A stretch of 64,000 nt of DNA, taken from contig JARCOQ010000002.1 of assembly GCA_029207755.1 (NCBI GenBank), positions 13,779,156 through 13,843,155 of the forward strand, in the 5' to 3' direction. The number at the start of each line of letters is the position of its first letter. Within the stretch, counting starts at the first letter, position 1. Below, piece after piece: positions 1 through 14,684 of this stretch. The translations under genes were made by a program, and so were the position numbers. This DNA comes from Chamaea fasciata. Lineage: Eukaryota; Chordata; Aves; Passeriformes; Sylviidae. The notes below the pieces were generated by a model. That model did not search any database and was not told where the DNA came from. It saw only the letters and a list, made by a program, of their open reading frames with translations.

Positions 1-734
1 ACTCTTGAGTTACACAGCATGAAAAAAATTAACGGCTCATTTTCATTTTTCAGACAAGACACTATAAGACATATTTTTAAAACACAGACCTATAGATAAC
101 ATTCCATACAGACAGCATGGGAATTCTAAATCATAATATGATAAACGTAATTACTTCTGTGATAACTAGATGTGAAACAATTTCAGCAGTAATGAACATC
201 GTGAAACACTTAATATTGCTCCCAATATATTTCTAAAATTAGCTCTCAGCAAAAGATCCAAAAATTATATTGTCAGATATTTCATTTTTTAAAATATATT
301 TGATTTTAAAATGTGCACTTAACGTAGTATTATTGCCTCTCCATGATAAAATGGGTGATAATTGATTTCTCACTGCAGTCATTTTGTTTATATTCATCCC
401 TATTTTTCTGCAACAAGCCATTCTGTCCTTTCATGAAAAATGTCAAAAAACATTTTTCTCCTGTTTTCTCCTTACATCCCATATGAAACTTTTGAATAAC
501 AAAAGAGAAAAAGAAAACAGAAGAAAAATTGAGATGTCAAATGTTCCTCAGATGTTACACCAAGCACAACATTTCAGAAGCAAACATCTGTAGGAAATGA
601 AAAAGAGAAACAGTGATGGAAAACATAAATAATATTATTTGCATTTATCAGTCTCTGTTCTGCTCTTCCCATCTGCAAGTATTTAAAAATGAAGCATCTC
701 AGATATAGAAATATAGCACTATATTTTCTGCCTG
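1..734. other. Unassigned AT-rich DNA
   Basis: No gene, RNA or repeat recognised. Short open frames on both strands show no family resemblance. Confidence 0.6.
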
Positions 735-805
735 CATTTATCATCAGGGGTTGGACTAGATAATCTTTAGCTTCTCTTCCAACCCTAACCACTGTCTATG
801 ATCTT
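735..805 (+). mobile_element. CR1 LINE 3' tail fragment
   Basis: The stretch reads like the last part of a CR1 3' UTR: GGGTTGGACTAGATAATCTT, then CTTCCAACCCTAACCA and TATGATCTTT. That order of motifs is typical of avian CR1 tails. Only about 70 bases remain, so the subfamily cannot be given. Confidence 0.55.
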
Positions 806-1724
806 TCCCCTAAATACAAAGATATGAAAAAGTCAGTTGCATCTACACTAAAATTTACTACTATAGAGCTCATGCTCTGCCAAAACTACTCAATAGTTGC
901 GCTATCTGCCAGGTGTGCAGTCCCTGAGGGGTGCACTGGTGAATACTATGTTGTTAAGCACAGAGATCTTTGTGACACAGGTTTTTGTAAAAGTATGTTC
1001 AACTCCTTTCCCTTCCTCACTCATACATGACCATTGTGGTAATCAATGTCATTTCTAGTTGTGTTTTCTCAGTCTCATGGTAGTTCTTCTACCAACAGAC
1101 AGGCAAAGGATTAGGTGAAATTTGCAGAAGAGAAAGGGAGATTTTTAGTGCCTTTCACAATAATTTGATCCTGCTCAATGAAAATAGCATTTTGGAGAGG
1201 ATAAAGTATGTGGCAGGCGAAAGAAATTTTCAGGAGTGAGCTGGAAAACTAGCTCTTCTGAGGACAGAAAGATTTTTGAAAGGAACAGAGAAGGAGATCC
1301 ACAATGAAGAATCTGGAACTACAGAAACAAAAGCTTCACATGAACTAGAGGAAATGGAAAAGACTATCTCTCGGAGGCACTGAGGTTAGTGAAATCAAGT
1401 TTGGAAAATGGTTTTTCCACAAGGAATGAAAAGGATGAGAAGTTTGTATAGACCTCTTTTTAATTTCTTTTCTGATCTAGTCAGAATCAACTGAGTCAGT
1501 TTTGTACTTTCTCTCTTTTATCTCTATAAATATTATAGTCAGTATTTTACAAAAACTTGTTTTCTTTGAAGTTAAAAGCTCTTTGGTCTTCTTAAGGTGG
1601 CTCATTATAAGAAGATGATTTTGGCCGACATTTCATCTCAAAACTGTGATTGTCAGACTATTCAAAGATTGCAGACATACCATATGCTTAGAAGAAGCTG
1701 TGTTAGCATAAAAAGAGTCTTATC
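806..1724. other. Unassigned DNA
   Basis: Purine-rich near 1,230-1,440. No recognisable gene or repeat. Confidence 0.55.
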
Positions 1725-2165
1725 ACAGAATGTCAGAATGGGTCAGGTTTGGAAGGGACCACAGTGGGTCACCTGGTCAAACCTGTCTGTTCAAACAGGG
1801 TCATCCCAGAGCAAAAGGACCAGGATTGTATCCAGATGGTTTTGGAATGCCTCCAGTAAAGGAGGCTCTACACTCTCTCTGGACAATCTGTTCCAGTTCT
1901 CTGTCACTGCTCAGGAAGGAAGTTCTTCCTCATGTTCAGGTGGAACTTCCTGTGCATCCTTTTCTGCCCATTGCCTCTGGTCCCATTGCTGGGCACAATT
2001 GAGCAAAATCTAATCCATGCTCTGATTCCTCCCTGCAGGCACTGACAGACATTGGTGACGTCCCTTCTCAGTTGTCTCCTCTCGAGGCTGAACAGCCCCA
2101 GCTCCCTCAGCCTTTCCTCATAAGAGAGATGTTCCATCCCTTCATCACCTTCATAGCCCTCAATA
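1725..2165 (-). mobile_element. CR1 LINE fragment
   Basis: Read on the minus strand, this is a CR1 3' segment. The plus strand shows the usual inverse landmarks: GTCAGAATGGGTCAGGTTTGG, 'ctgttccagttctctgtcactgctc', 'gaaggaagttcttcctcatgttcaggtggaacttcc' (split here only to name it) and 'gaggctgaacagcccc'. It is 5'-truncated near 2,165. Its open frames are by-products of the repeat. Confidence 0.72.
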
Positions 2166-2185
2166 AAATCCTTTTCAGTAAAAGC

Positions 2186-2207
2186 TTTTTTTTTTTTTTT
2201 TTTTTTT
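2186..2207. repeat. Poly(T) run (22 T)
   Basis: An uninterrupted run of 22 T follows AATAAAATCC at 2,162. On the minus strand it is a poly(A) tract. It lies about 20 bp beyond the truncated end of the CR1 and could be a simple homopolymer expansion. Confidence 0.9.
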
Positions 2208-5200
2208 ATTCTGGATATATGTGTGAAGGGTGTTTCAACAGTACTTTGGAGTGAGTTTAAGTCACACCATCACAACCTCCCGCTTCAGCCTGTTTGCAGA
2301 TAATACAAGGCCATGCACAGAACTGAAAAGAAATCAGAATGAAGACTGAGATAAAACCTATAATTTCATTCTTACTGGACTTCTGCAATATAAGCAATGT
2401 AAGCAGTTCAGTTGCTTCTTCTTTTTGTTTGATCTCTCTCTTTGGACTAATTAAATAGTTTGGATTCTTCAGAAGGTAAATGTGATTATTTACCCTCACC
2501 TCTCTGTAATCTTTTTGTAGGATTACAGGACATGTACTTCTACCTGGATAACAAAGTGTGTTTAGAACCACATGAATATATAAGACTTTTGTCTTATATA
2601 ATTGTATGTCTGTCATTAGAAACAAAATATTCACTACTCCAAAAATAGAGCAAATGTTTGGCACAAAGATGTATCCATTGGATAAAGGAAAACTTCAAGC
2701 AAACCTGCAATGCAGTGACATGCATCAAACTCTTTAAAAGAGTTTTAAATATTTAAAGCAGTTCTTATAATAAAACCCTTCATCTATGATGTATTTAACA
2801 CATATTGGAACATAACTTTATCATTGCCATTATTTTTAGACTGCACTAACATTATTCACATTCCCAAAAGCTCAGTCAAGAAACTGCACGTGCACTGACT
2901 TGCAGATCACATTCAAGGTAAGAGAGACTTCTCAATATTTTCAGTGCTCCCCACATGAGTAGAAAGATATTGAAAAAAAGAAGAATTGGCTGTGAGGAGG
3001 CAAGAAGCCTTTACTGAGGTGACCTCTAATTGTGCAAGCTCAATGTTTCATACCTTCAGCCAACAAAGACCATCAAGGCATATAGAGGTAACATGACTTT
3101 TTCACTACATGAGCACTACTTGCCATGGCAGATAAAATCATTAGGACCTCAGAACAACTTGGGGTCTTCAGCAGGTCACAGCTAGATTACAAACAAAAAA
3201 TAAATGGAGGTGACTGAAATCTTGATAATGGGAATTGAAGCCTTGACCTCAGTCCCATCTTTTACACCCATGAATCTCAGTAGGTGAGGTCAGCTGTCTT
3301 TTAGCTTCTTAGAGTCCTCCGTGCTCTCCTGAAGCTGCATGTTCTTTATTCAGTTCAGGAATGACTTTATTCTGTTCATAATGGTCCTCTCCAGTGACAG
3401 AAATGTCATATACTGTGATGATGAACCTGAAATTGTCCATCCTGTTCATATGATGAATAAGATGTCTGACGTACAACTTCAGCAGTTGCCATTAGGGGAC
3501 ATAAGATTTGCTCTGAGCAAAAGCTGATATTCAGGCTCAACACTTTGCATTACATTTTGGTCACCAAAATAATCAGTTCACTGTACCATGGAATGAAATT
3601 GATATTAGAGATAGGTAACATTTACAAAAAACTTAAAAGATTGAAGCAAATTATGATGTTCCTATCACGCAGTTGGTTTTGAACATGGTTTTCAGGAAAA
3701 GCACAGGTGTTGGCTATTGTGGAAATGCAAGGAAAATTGTCTAGGTAAACATTGCAATTGCCAGTCCCTAATCTAATTTAGTCAAAGTATATTTTTAATT
3801 TTTTAGTTATTTTTATTTATTTTTTGTAATTTAATTCTCATTGGTTGAAGGAGAAAATCCCTGTAACAGTAATGTATGAATAAAATATTTAAACATAATA
3901 TTTCATGTGTATCTTTTATGTTTGCAGCATTTGCATGGTTACAGCAGTATGTTTGCTCTCACTAAACTTACGACATAGCATTTTGTCTGTCATTTACATG
4001 GTGCATATGAATTCCTTTAGTATCTACTGATTTTCCCTTGTTTAGAACTCAATTCACAATGACAATTTTATATCCTATATTGCAGAAGAATCATTAGAAA
4101 CATTAGAAACTGGCTTTCTTCATATGGTGGTGTTGAGATTGTCCTGGTTTCAGGGAGGGAGTGGGTGTGGGTATTGCTATTCATTACCACTCACATCATG
4201 TTGGGGAGGATAGTTTTGGGGGTAAAAATAGATGAGCGCACCCTGGAAGACTATTTGTATAACTTAGTAAAAAAAAATTTGTATGACTTTGTAAATATGT
4301 GGTTTATCATTTAAACTTTTTGTGTTCTTCTGGTCTCCATCCATGACTAGATAAAGCTGCTGTATATCCACAAATTTCAGTACTGAACTAATGGTATTTT
4401 TACATCTGATATCTCACAATCTGTTAGAGATATTATACAGGTATTAGACCAGATTTTAAGGTTTATATCAGCATATAGTTATTAATTTTTTCTCAACTGT
4501 AAAACTGAGGAGCTGTCATGTCTTTCCTTAATGAAACAATGGAATCCCAAGTGTCTTTGTAGTTTAAAGTACTATTCAAAAAAAATAGACTTCTGCTTTA
4601 ATCTTATCTAAAACATGTGTTCTAGTTCAGAGGATGTTTTTGGTTTGTTGGTTTTCTCCCTTGAAGGGGGAAAATATTCAGACAGGAAGAAATAGTTAAA
4701 GATGAGATAGTGCCTGCTGCATGTGTGTATATGTTTTTGTACGTATCTTCACATGCATATGTACACTTATAAGAAAATATAGATACTTATTCAAATGCTG
4801 AGTTCTATAAAAAATCACATACAATACTACGTGGTTTGGTGCAAAATTGTAGGGATGCTAAGTAATCTGAATAGTTTTTCAAAACGTTTTCAAAGAGTCA
4901 TGAATATTAATAAATACACCACAATTGAAACACCAGAATCTAACATTTATGTCATTTAAGCACTGGAGAATATTAAATTGAAAATGCATCATTTTTTTCA
5001 GCTGCGATAGTTAGGAATTTTGTTGAGTTTTTAACTGAGTAAAAGCCAAGTGAGGCCATGCATGAACTTGCCTCTGGACATGCTAAAATGCCAAAAGCAA
5101 TTCAACTGTGATTCAAAACATTTGATAGCTATTCAAATTTTAACTTTGAAGCAAAGGAAATGATATTTTAACAGAGATCCTAATTTTTTTTCGGATAGTT

Positions 5201-8200
5201 TTCAAGACCCTTTTGCTCCCAGAAAAATGCACAATACTAATACAAACAGCAAATCAAAATAAAATAAATAGTTACACTTGACACAATTCCAGAGAAAGAC
5301 CAACTTCAGTAATATAGATATAAATTCAGTGTGGAAGATACAACAGATTTACAAGGACCAAAACAAATCAAATCAGTGAATAATTCCTCAGTCATTGACA
5401 AAAACTATATTGTGCCATTCCTTTGTACATCTGAGTTCAATTAAATTGGCTGTTTGTGGATGCATTGTTTTACAACAAAGTAACATTGAACACCATAGGA
5501 CAAATCACTTTAGTAATGCTGTGAGCAGTAATTTTTGATTTCTTTTACTAATTCTGAAGTACACATACCATTATTTTAAGTGGAATTTGTATAAAAAGTG
5601 CATATCCCATAGAGGTTAGTGTTTATTTATAGTTCTTCTATCTTCTTTGCCCTGATTACCAAGTTTAGATATTTCAGAGTAAAATAAGTGTCAAATAATA
5701 TTTGTCTGTTAAAAGTTTCTAGGGTTCTTGTCCTTCTAAGAGAGGGGCAGAGAAGAAAGAAGAAAATCAGGACACTGGGAGTGTTGTCAAAGTTAGGTGG
5801 GGCTGGCTGTTGAGGGCAATTCTCAGAAAGGAGTCTCAATTTATCTTCTGCAACTTTCAACCCCTTCATAACACAGTAGATGGAAGACCCTGAAAATTGC
5901 CTGAAAAGGCTAGACTTACCAAACTCTATATCAGAAAATTATAAATCCTTAAATTAAAGCCCATGCTTCTGAGGAATACCTTCCTCTTCATATGCATTCA
6001 TGAGTATAGAAAATGTGAAGAGTTCTACAAAAACTTTTGAAACCACTTTGAAATTTGGCTTTTTGACCTTTTGTCTACTAGGAGTTTAATGCTAACATCT
6101 CCTAGTATTTAAATCAGGACTCCAGCCCTATACAGACATGATGTTCAACTTTATTTAATATCTTATTATTCATATATTAGTTTGCTGCTTTCCAAACACT
6201 TAGAGAATACATGCAATGAAAAATTGTGGTATCAGCATTGCAGCTGAACTATCATAGACTATCTCTATAAAATTTCACAGCTTTGCAAGATAATTGAAGT
6301 CCTACTGACTTTCATATATCTGGGATTTCATTCCATGTTTTTCATAATCGAGTGACAAGATGTTCAAGTTGTGTTAGGCAGATCTGGGCTACACATTCAT
6401 ATACCAGAGGAAAAAAGAAATTCACTTAATCTTCTAATTTTCAGTTATTTTTAATTAAAATACAGGTATTGCAACTGTGTTTACTGGCTAAGTTCACAGA
6501 AAGGGAAGACAGGAGAATATATTGTGCCTTGATGTTACGACTATTAGATCTTCATTTCACATCCCATTATAAGTTTTCCATAAAATGCAGGTTGCAGATA
6601 GGTTTCCTCACATGCTAATCTATATTTCTCCCTAATTTTCTTGGGTAGTTAAACACCTGGACTGCAGAGAAGTTAAGGACCCTGAAAAGTCTTTATTGCG
6701 AGTCTTACAACTTTTGCAGAATTTCTAACTCTTGTGAATATCAACTAATTGTAACTCACTGATATTTAATTTTCCTGTAATGATTTACTGAATCTAGATA
6801 TGACTCATGTCCTGAGTTAATAAAACATCAATATATTTGAGACCATGATTCATGACACACTTCCCTAATTACTTTCCTTACAATTTGTAGGTAGGTACAT
6901 AGCACGTTTTCTGTATTGTATGAAAGTGTGGAAAATGTATATTTTAATTTTTAATTATTCTTGTCTACATTTTTTCAACCTCTTAAAAATATCATTGTTT
7001 GTGGCAGGATGGCAGAGATATCTGAGGGAGAAAATAATCCGGTAATATATTTGTTGTAGAGCTACAAATTAGCTTCTGCCTGTGCACAAATAGCCAAGTA
7101 ATGGCATTAATGAGATCTCCTTAGCCAACAGTTGTACACTTGGGCTCATATTTTCCACTCTGGGTTTCACCTGTCCTGTTTTTTCCAGTCCACAAATTCA
7201 CTTCTTTTCATCCCAGTTTCTTAATTCTGCCTTCTACGAACATATCAGTGGTATTATTTTTTTAATTAAAGTCAAAGAATTGCAAAGAAACATCACTCTT
7301 TGTTCATAGCTTGTCACACAGCCTGATCACCATGAATCATGTTCTCAGGTACACCGCTATTTTTATTAACTCAGGATATGCCTCATATCTACATTCAGTA
7401 AATCATGGAAAGGAAAATGAAAAATCAGTGAGTTGTGATTAGCTGATATTTAAAGTAGCTAGGAATTCTGCAAAGGTTCCAAGACCATCAGAATAACGGC
7501 TTTGCAGGATCCTGGTTTAAGCCTGTTGTCCTCAGCCGTCCCTGCAAAGGTACTTATTTCTGGCAGCATCTGCTCCAAGAAGTCTCCTTTCTCCTTTTCT
7601 CTTCCATGGTATTAGCAAATTTACAGTCATTAAGAGGGCAGGAGGTTGTGACCCCATGTTCCATTTTGACACAAGGCTTACAGTCCATTTGGTGGAACAC
7701 AGGATGCCACATTTTTTCCTGGAACTACTGACCTATGACTTTTTTATGACACTAGGAACATAAAAAAGAAAGTAGCAAAAACCCCACCTTGCATATACTT
7801 CTCTTGACTGACTACTGAGAGAAAGTGAAGGGTTTGAGGTTAATTTTCCCAAATGCATTTATTTCTAAATCAGAGCCTCTCAAGCTGTGAAAATATATGT
7901 ACCATAACACTTTAAATGTCTTACAGTAACAGTGATGACAGCTAAAAAGAGGATATAAAAAGGGAAGTAAAAATGATTTAAGGCTCCAAGTCTGCCTGTG
8001 TATGTGTGTATGAACCTACTACCATAGTTAATTGAACCCGTATTGATAAACTGAAGAGGAATGTTCCAACTTCAAATGCAAGAAGACAGAAGAGTGAAAA
8101 CACCAGGGGCTATACCTACCACACTCAACCTTCCGAAACAAAAGCTCTAAATTTCCCAAGCTTCTTGTGATTCTCATGTTCCTGCAGTGTCATACACGGT

Positions 8201-8552
8201 CTTTCACATCAGCCAGCTGATATAGTAGAAGTGACAGTGCTTTAGAAGTACTGGTATGAATATTCTGATAAATCCCATAAGAACCAAACACATGCTGATT
8301 TTTCTCAATGTTATTGAGAATGTTTTCTCAATGATGTTGCTATCAATTAAAACACAACTTCTTTTTGCAGATGGGAATCTGCATTTGAATGTGTGTTCAA
8401 GAAGAAAGATTTAAAGTATTTTTCACAGTCCCCTGAAATACACAAACTATTTTTTAATTGTTTTGTTGATTTATTTTTGGGGAGATTCATATATCGCTGT
8501 TGGCATTGTACGTGGTAAAATGCATAAAGAAAATTTAGTTCTGTGTTGGCTT
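2208..8552. other. Unassigned AT-rich DNA
   Basis: About 6.3 kb with no supported gene. Near 4,141-4,200 the string TTGTCCTGGTTTCAGGGAGG resembles the start of some avian LTRs, but I cannot follow it further. Open frames here (for example 5,627-5,869 minus and 3,339-3,527 plus) are short and match nothing I know. Confidence 0.5.
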
Positions 8553-9562
8553 TGCATGGCCTGGTTTTTGGTAGTGGGGGGCCACGCAGGTGGCTTCTGT
8601 GAGAAGCTGCTGGAATCTTCCACCACATCCAGAAGAGCCAATCCCTGATGGCTCTAAAAATGGACATGCTGCTGGCCAAAACTGGGCCAGTGAGAAAGGT
8701 TGGTAATCCCTCTGTGATAACATTTTTTAAAAGAAAATCAAAACGAAATTGGGTGCACAGTTTTAATTCCAGCCAGAGAAGAAAAGGTGGTGAGAACACG
8801 GGACGGAAACAACATGAAGACACCAAAGTCAGTGAAGGAGGTGGAGGAGATGCTCCAGGCACTGGAGCCAAGATTCCTCTGCAGACTGTGATGAAGACCA
8901 TGGTGAAGCAGCTGTGCCCCTGCAGCCCATAGGAATCCATGGGGGATGCAGAGATCCACCCACAGCCCACGGGGGAGATGCCCATTCCAGAGCAGGTGGA
9001 TGCCTGGAGAAGGCTGTCATCCAGTGGGAGACCCAGAGAAGAGAGAGGGCCCCTGCTTCTAGGCTGGAGCAGCCTGTCCTTGGATGACTGCACCCCATGG
9101 AAGAGTGACCCATGCCACAGCAGTTTTGGGTGGAATGCCTTCCTGTGAGATTGGAACCATTCTGGAGAAGTTCACAGAAAACTGTCTCCATGGATAAGGA
9201 CCCCGTGGGGTAGCAATAGAAAGAATTCTCTACCTGAGCAGTGAAAGATGATCCTGGATGATGAAATGACCAAAACCCCCATGCCCTGATGCCCTGAGCT
9301 GTCGGTGGCAAGGAGGGAGGGGTTGGGGGAAGAAAAGGTGGTTTAAAGGCCTTATTTTATTATCCTCCTCTGATCTTGTTAGCAAAAAATCCACTTTTTG
9401 CCTCTAATTTGAGTCTATTTTGCCCTTGGAGTGTTTTCTCACAGTCCTTAACTCATGAACCCTTTGTCAATTTTTTTCTCTCCTCTGCCCAGCTGTGGCG
9501 GGGGAGAGTGAGTGATTGGCTTTCGTGGGTGCCTGACATCTGGCCAGTATCAAACCACAACA
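8553..9562 (+). mobile_element. Long ERVL-type solo LTR (copy A)
   Basis: This roughly 1-kb block is one of four related long LTRs in the window (others at 36,057, 40,481 and 61,747). Shared landmarks in order are: GGCTTCTGTGAGAAGCTGCTGG; 'aatcccTCTGTGATAACAT' followed by a short A-rich stretch; 'atgctccaggcactggagc'; repeats of the type 'ctgcagcccatgg' and 'ggagcaggtggatgcc'; and a distal part with 'tctattttgcccttgg', 'cccagctgtggcggggg' and CAAACCACAACA at the end. The usual AATAAA before the R region has decayed to an A-run near 9,383. No internal retroviral sequence follows, so it is a solo LTR. The outer limits are inferred from alignment by eye with the other copies; a clear target duplication is not visible. 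The long open frames inside it come from its GC-rich tandem-like segments and are not genes. Confidence 0.7.
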
Positions 9563-11954
9563 GCTACATCTTCACTTCACTTGCATTGCAATACTACCAG
9601 AAAAACAAGATGTCATTTCATATCAATGTTAGTAAACTGGAGTGCCAACTATTGGCCCAGCTAAGCAGTAATAGTATTGCCTCTGCTATTTTGTTTACAG
9701 CATTTGCTTTAGGACTACTATACTCCCAGGAATATTTTCATCAGATAGTTTATCTTTTTATGTTTTATTTGACACATTGAATAAAGGCCATTCTTAACCA
9801 TATTATGGAATAAAATCACTTTAACTTGTTAATCTGGATATAATCAGTCAACATACAGCCCAACAAAGAGCAATGTGTTTTTATTCAGTACAGTTCCTCC
9901 ATTTTGTCATATACTTTTTCTTAAACATGACTTATTATATATGACATGTATGTCATGTACTTCTTGTTCTTAAGCCTGACTGTTACAACAGAAATGGGAA
10001 GACGTGACCAATCCTTTTAATATATCCAGCTTTTCCTTAATCTAAATATTGTGCTGTTTTCTAAGAATTTTGTCCCTTTTTTGTGCCTGCACCTTTCCCT
10101 TTTTAAAACAGTTATGATGTCACACAAATTCATTTGATCCCTTGACTAACCTTCACCATCTGACTACCATCAAATTCTGTAAAAGGTAAAAAAAGCAGAG
10201 TGAAAGGAGCATGCTTGGATTGTGGTAGCATTACTAAGTGGAAAGTAAAACTTTATCCTTGCATGGCAGAACTCATGTACACTATTCATATGACGATATT
10301 TTTTGCCCATCACCTTTTTTAAAAGACACATCGAATTCTTCATGTGTGTGGCAAAAGAAACTGAGAATAGGTGTTGCATATCAGATGAATTATCTTAATA
10401 GGAGAGTGAACAAGCCTTCTGTAGTTGCAACATGAACACTATTAAAGCTATAAATTAATATTCTGTTCATGATGTTTATTAGTGAGAAATACAGCTGGAG
10501 AATTTTTCATTACAACCAATTGTTATTAATTGTCACCAAGGTTTCCTAATTATTCACTTTGGCTGGAAGCTAATTAATTTCACATCTTTTGTACTAGTTA
10601 GCAAAGAAATATGTTTTCACCCACATATACCAAAAGGGAAGAAGAAAATGATTATTTAGAACGAATTTTTAGCTTTCATGGAAAACATTTGTTTCAGAAA
10701 TCATGAAATTTTTAGTGGCTATTGAAAATAAATACTTGAGTGGTGTGTCTTGAGAAGGGGATAGAGTGTAGTTCTTGAAGTATAATAAACAGTTTATGGT
10801 ATTTTTCATTTCCCTTAATTTTTTTCTTGAAGATAAACTTTTCTGCAAATCATAATACCTTATCTCCTTTCCCACCTTGAAACAGTTAGTTATTCAAAGA
10901 GAAATTGTTGCATGAGGGCCTTTTTTGTTTCATGTTGGATCATGCCACTATCTCTCATTTCACACAGCTGTTACTAAACTTCATGTTTCCCTAATTTCTT
11001 TTTATTTTTACAGAACGATTCATTCCCGTTAAATTAATAGCTTATCACTTGGATAAATTCAAATTTTAGCTAGTTATTTTCAAACTTTAAATTCAAATGT
11101 TCAGTTTTTTTTGTAGGCTCCTCTTTCATGTCCATATTTCTTTTGGAGTACACCTATCTTAGCAACTTAACTCTGAGAGTGTGTGTGTTTTTGTGCATGT
11201 GTGTGAGAAACCCCTTATGATTTTTAGTTAATTTCTGTTTTTCCTTTGGTCTCAAAGTGATTTTGATGCATTTTATTTAAATTTCTTTTGGAGGAAACTT
11301 TCTGTATGCATTCCAGGAAACCTACCAGAATGTGGCCCCCTACATACCCATGCAATCCATTTACTACCCAGATCCTTCAGGTCATTCACATTATGGAAGT
11401 GTTCAACGTTGCATCTTCCCTTTCCATGTAACTCTCAAATCCTTACAAAACCTCTATTTCTATGTCATTCTGACCACGTATTTTTTCATCCTTGCCTTTA
11501 GCTTTACTTTAAATTCCTAAATGATTGTTATCTACTTGCAGCCTGGTTTCAGCACATAACCTTTAACTGACCCTTCCTCATCTTCCAACTTATTCATAGC
11601 TTTTGCTTTTAAAATCTTCTTTGAGTCTTCTTTGTTGTAGATGGGCTTCAGTATGGGTGGAGGCTATACCTGAGCGAAGCATCCTATGCCTATGAGAAGA
11701 ATGTCATATGGAAATGCTTTCCCACTAAAGGACTCAGCATTTCTCAGGGACACAATCATCTCATGGCAGCTTTAGGAGGCTGAGAATCTTCTGTATGCTG
11801 CAAGCCATCTTGGAGTCAGTGGTGGTTCAAATTCAGGATGCTGATGCCAGCCTTTTTGCGTTACAGTTTCTGGTACTGGCAGTAGCACAAACCTTGTTCA
11901 TGATCTCAGTTAGATGCTTGGGCAAGAGGATAACCCAGTTAACATGTTCACTCC
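9563..11954. other. Unassigned AT-rich DNA
   Basis: No gene or clear repeat. A GT-rich stretch lies near 11,178-11,207. The stretch 11,640-11,900 is slightly GC-richer and may hold an old degraded repeat. Confidence 0.5.
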
Positions 11955-12455
11955 AAGGCATACATAGGAGGGTCTTCCAGGAAAGATATTGTGTCCTGTT
12001 GCACATGTTGGAGCGAATCCAGATGAGGCCACTAACATGATTAGAGGGATGGAACACCTTTCCTTTGAGGAAAGGCTGGGGGATTGTTCGGCCTAGAAAA
12101 GAGAACACGTCAGGGTGACCTAATTGGGCCTTCCACTACCTGAAGGGAGACAACAAGAAAGATGGAGACAGACTATTTACATAGGCCTGGAGTGACAGGA
12201 TAATGGGAAATGGCTTTAAACAGACAAAAAAAAAGTTTAGATAACAGGAAAAAAATTCTTTACCATGAGGGTGGTGAGGCACTGGAACAGTTTTCCTTGA
12301 GAAGCTGTGGATGCCTCATCCCTGGAAATGTTCAAGACCAGGCCATGTTTCATAGAAATCTGGGCAACCTGTTCTTATAAAAGTACCTGCCTATGGAAGG
12401 GGGATTGGAATCTTTAAGGTCCCTTCCAAACTAGGCCATTATATGATTTATGGTT
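11955..12455 (+). mobile_element. CR1 LINE, 5'-truncated
   Basis: A well-preserved CR1 3' region. In order it has: 'gttggagcgaatccagatgagg'; 'ggatggaacacctttcc'; 'ctacctgaagggagacaac'; 'aaaaaaattctttaccatgag'; GGTGGTGAGGCACTGGAACA; 'cctggaaatgttcaag'; and 'aggtcccttccaaactaggcc' before an ATTATATGATTT tail. The ORF2 part is missing. Confidence 0.87.
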
Positions 12456-13920
<1,465 letters not shown>

Positions 13921-13924
13921 CCAT

Positions 13925-14440
13925 AGTCCCGTTCTCTGTATACAACTGGGCAGGCAGCAACAATGGCCAGGTCACCCTCCTTCATTGCGGCTTTTATTTC
14001 AATGCTGCCATTTTGGGCAGGAAGCGAGTCTGCCACTTGTTTGTGGTGAGAGAACTCCATGCTGAGGGCAGCAGCTGCACAGGGATTTCCATCAGGGTAA
14101 GGCAATTCCACAGGGCACAAGTTAATCTTGGGTTGGATATAGGTTTTGGTGGTGCTGAGAGCTCAGGGGAATTGTCTTCTGAAGCTGCAAAATGGCCAGC
14201 TTTTGCACAGTTTTCTTTAATAGCCACCATGATTGCACCCCACATGGCAAGATGCCCACAGGCTTCAGCATAGCTGTCCCTGGTGGTATCAAAAAGTGTC
14301 TGCCCCACCACTTGCCAGGCTTCAGACCAAAGAGGTTCATTAAAGGGAAAATCTTTAACATGATTAGACACCCAGTCGAGCAGGGTGCCAGTTTTGCATC
14401 AGAGTATTAACAGGTTGCTGATGCAGGAGCTGCCGTACCT
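13925..14440 (-). pseudogene. Retroviral gag remnant (matrix to start of capsid)
   Basis: Minus-strand frames resemble the 5' half of a class II retroviral gag. The first frame (14,371 to about 14,140) reads FPFNEPLWSEAWQVVGQ and is matrix-like. A frame change near 14,140 moves it to the frame with LCPVELPYPDGNP. The segment then ends with EGDLAIVAACPVVY, which resembles a linker running into the capsid N terminus. Homology stops near 13,925, where antisense PORCN begins, so most of capsid, nucleocapsid and all downstream genes are missing. No start codon is clear, and an in-frame stop lies near the presumed beginning. Identity as gag rests on pattern recognition, helped by the LTR, primer-site-like motif and splice donor just upstream. 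Confidence 0.62.
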
Positions 14441-14501
14441 GACCCAAACTCCTCCTTTTTTCTAGTGATATTCCACTTCCCTTTATTGTTCCCACCAGTT
14501 A

Positions 14502-14600
14502 CTCACTTGGTAGATGAGGTGTGCACACTTGTCATTCCCAAGTTCCTTCCCAAACTCTTCCTGGATCCTTTTCCCAGACTCTTCCGGGACTCTTCCTGGA
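14502..14600 (-). promoter_or_regulatory. Retroviral leader: splice donor and short tandem repeat
   Basis: Between LTR and gag the minus strand carries CCAAGTGAGTAAC (14,499-14,511), a good 5' splice-site match as expected before gag. Just upstream (about 14,530-14,600) an approximately 35-bp unit beginning CCAGGAAGAGT is repeated about twice. Confidence 0.45.
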
Positions 14601-14673
14601 TGATTCCTTGACCCAGTGAGAGTTGCTACCAGAATGGTACCTATCCTGTACCACCTTTAATAAGTCTTGATTT

Positions 14674-14682
14674 GGGCTGCCA
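14674..14682 (-). other. Primer-binding-site-like motif
   Basis: TGGCAGCCC on the minus strand, separated from the LTR terminus TACA by two bases (AA). This is the usual spacing between an integrated LTR end and the tRNA primer site. I could not match it to a specific tRNA. Confidence 0.45.
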
Positions 14683-14684
14683 TT

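Noticed and set aside
4141..4260. LTR start
   Set aside because: Only about 20 bases resemble an LTR terminus, with no TATA, poly(A) signal or second landmark.
8347..9311. Overlapping minus- and plus-strand frames of up to 248 codons
   Set aside because: They lie in the GC-rich tandem-like part of an ERVL-type LTR and match no protein. Similar frames appear in the other copies (36,033-36,600 and 41,104-41,599).
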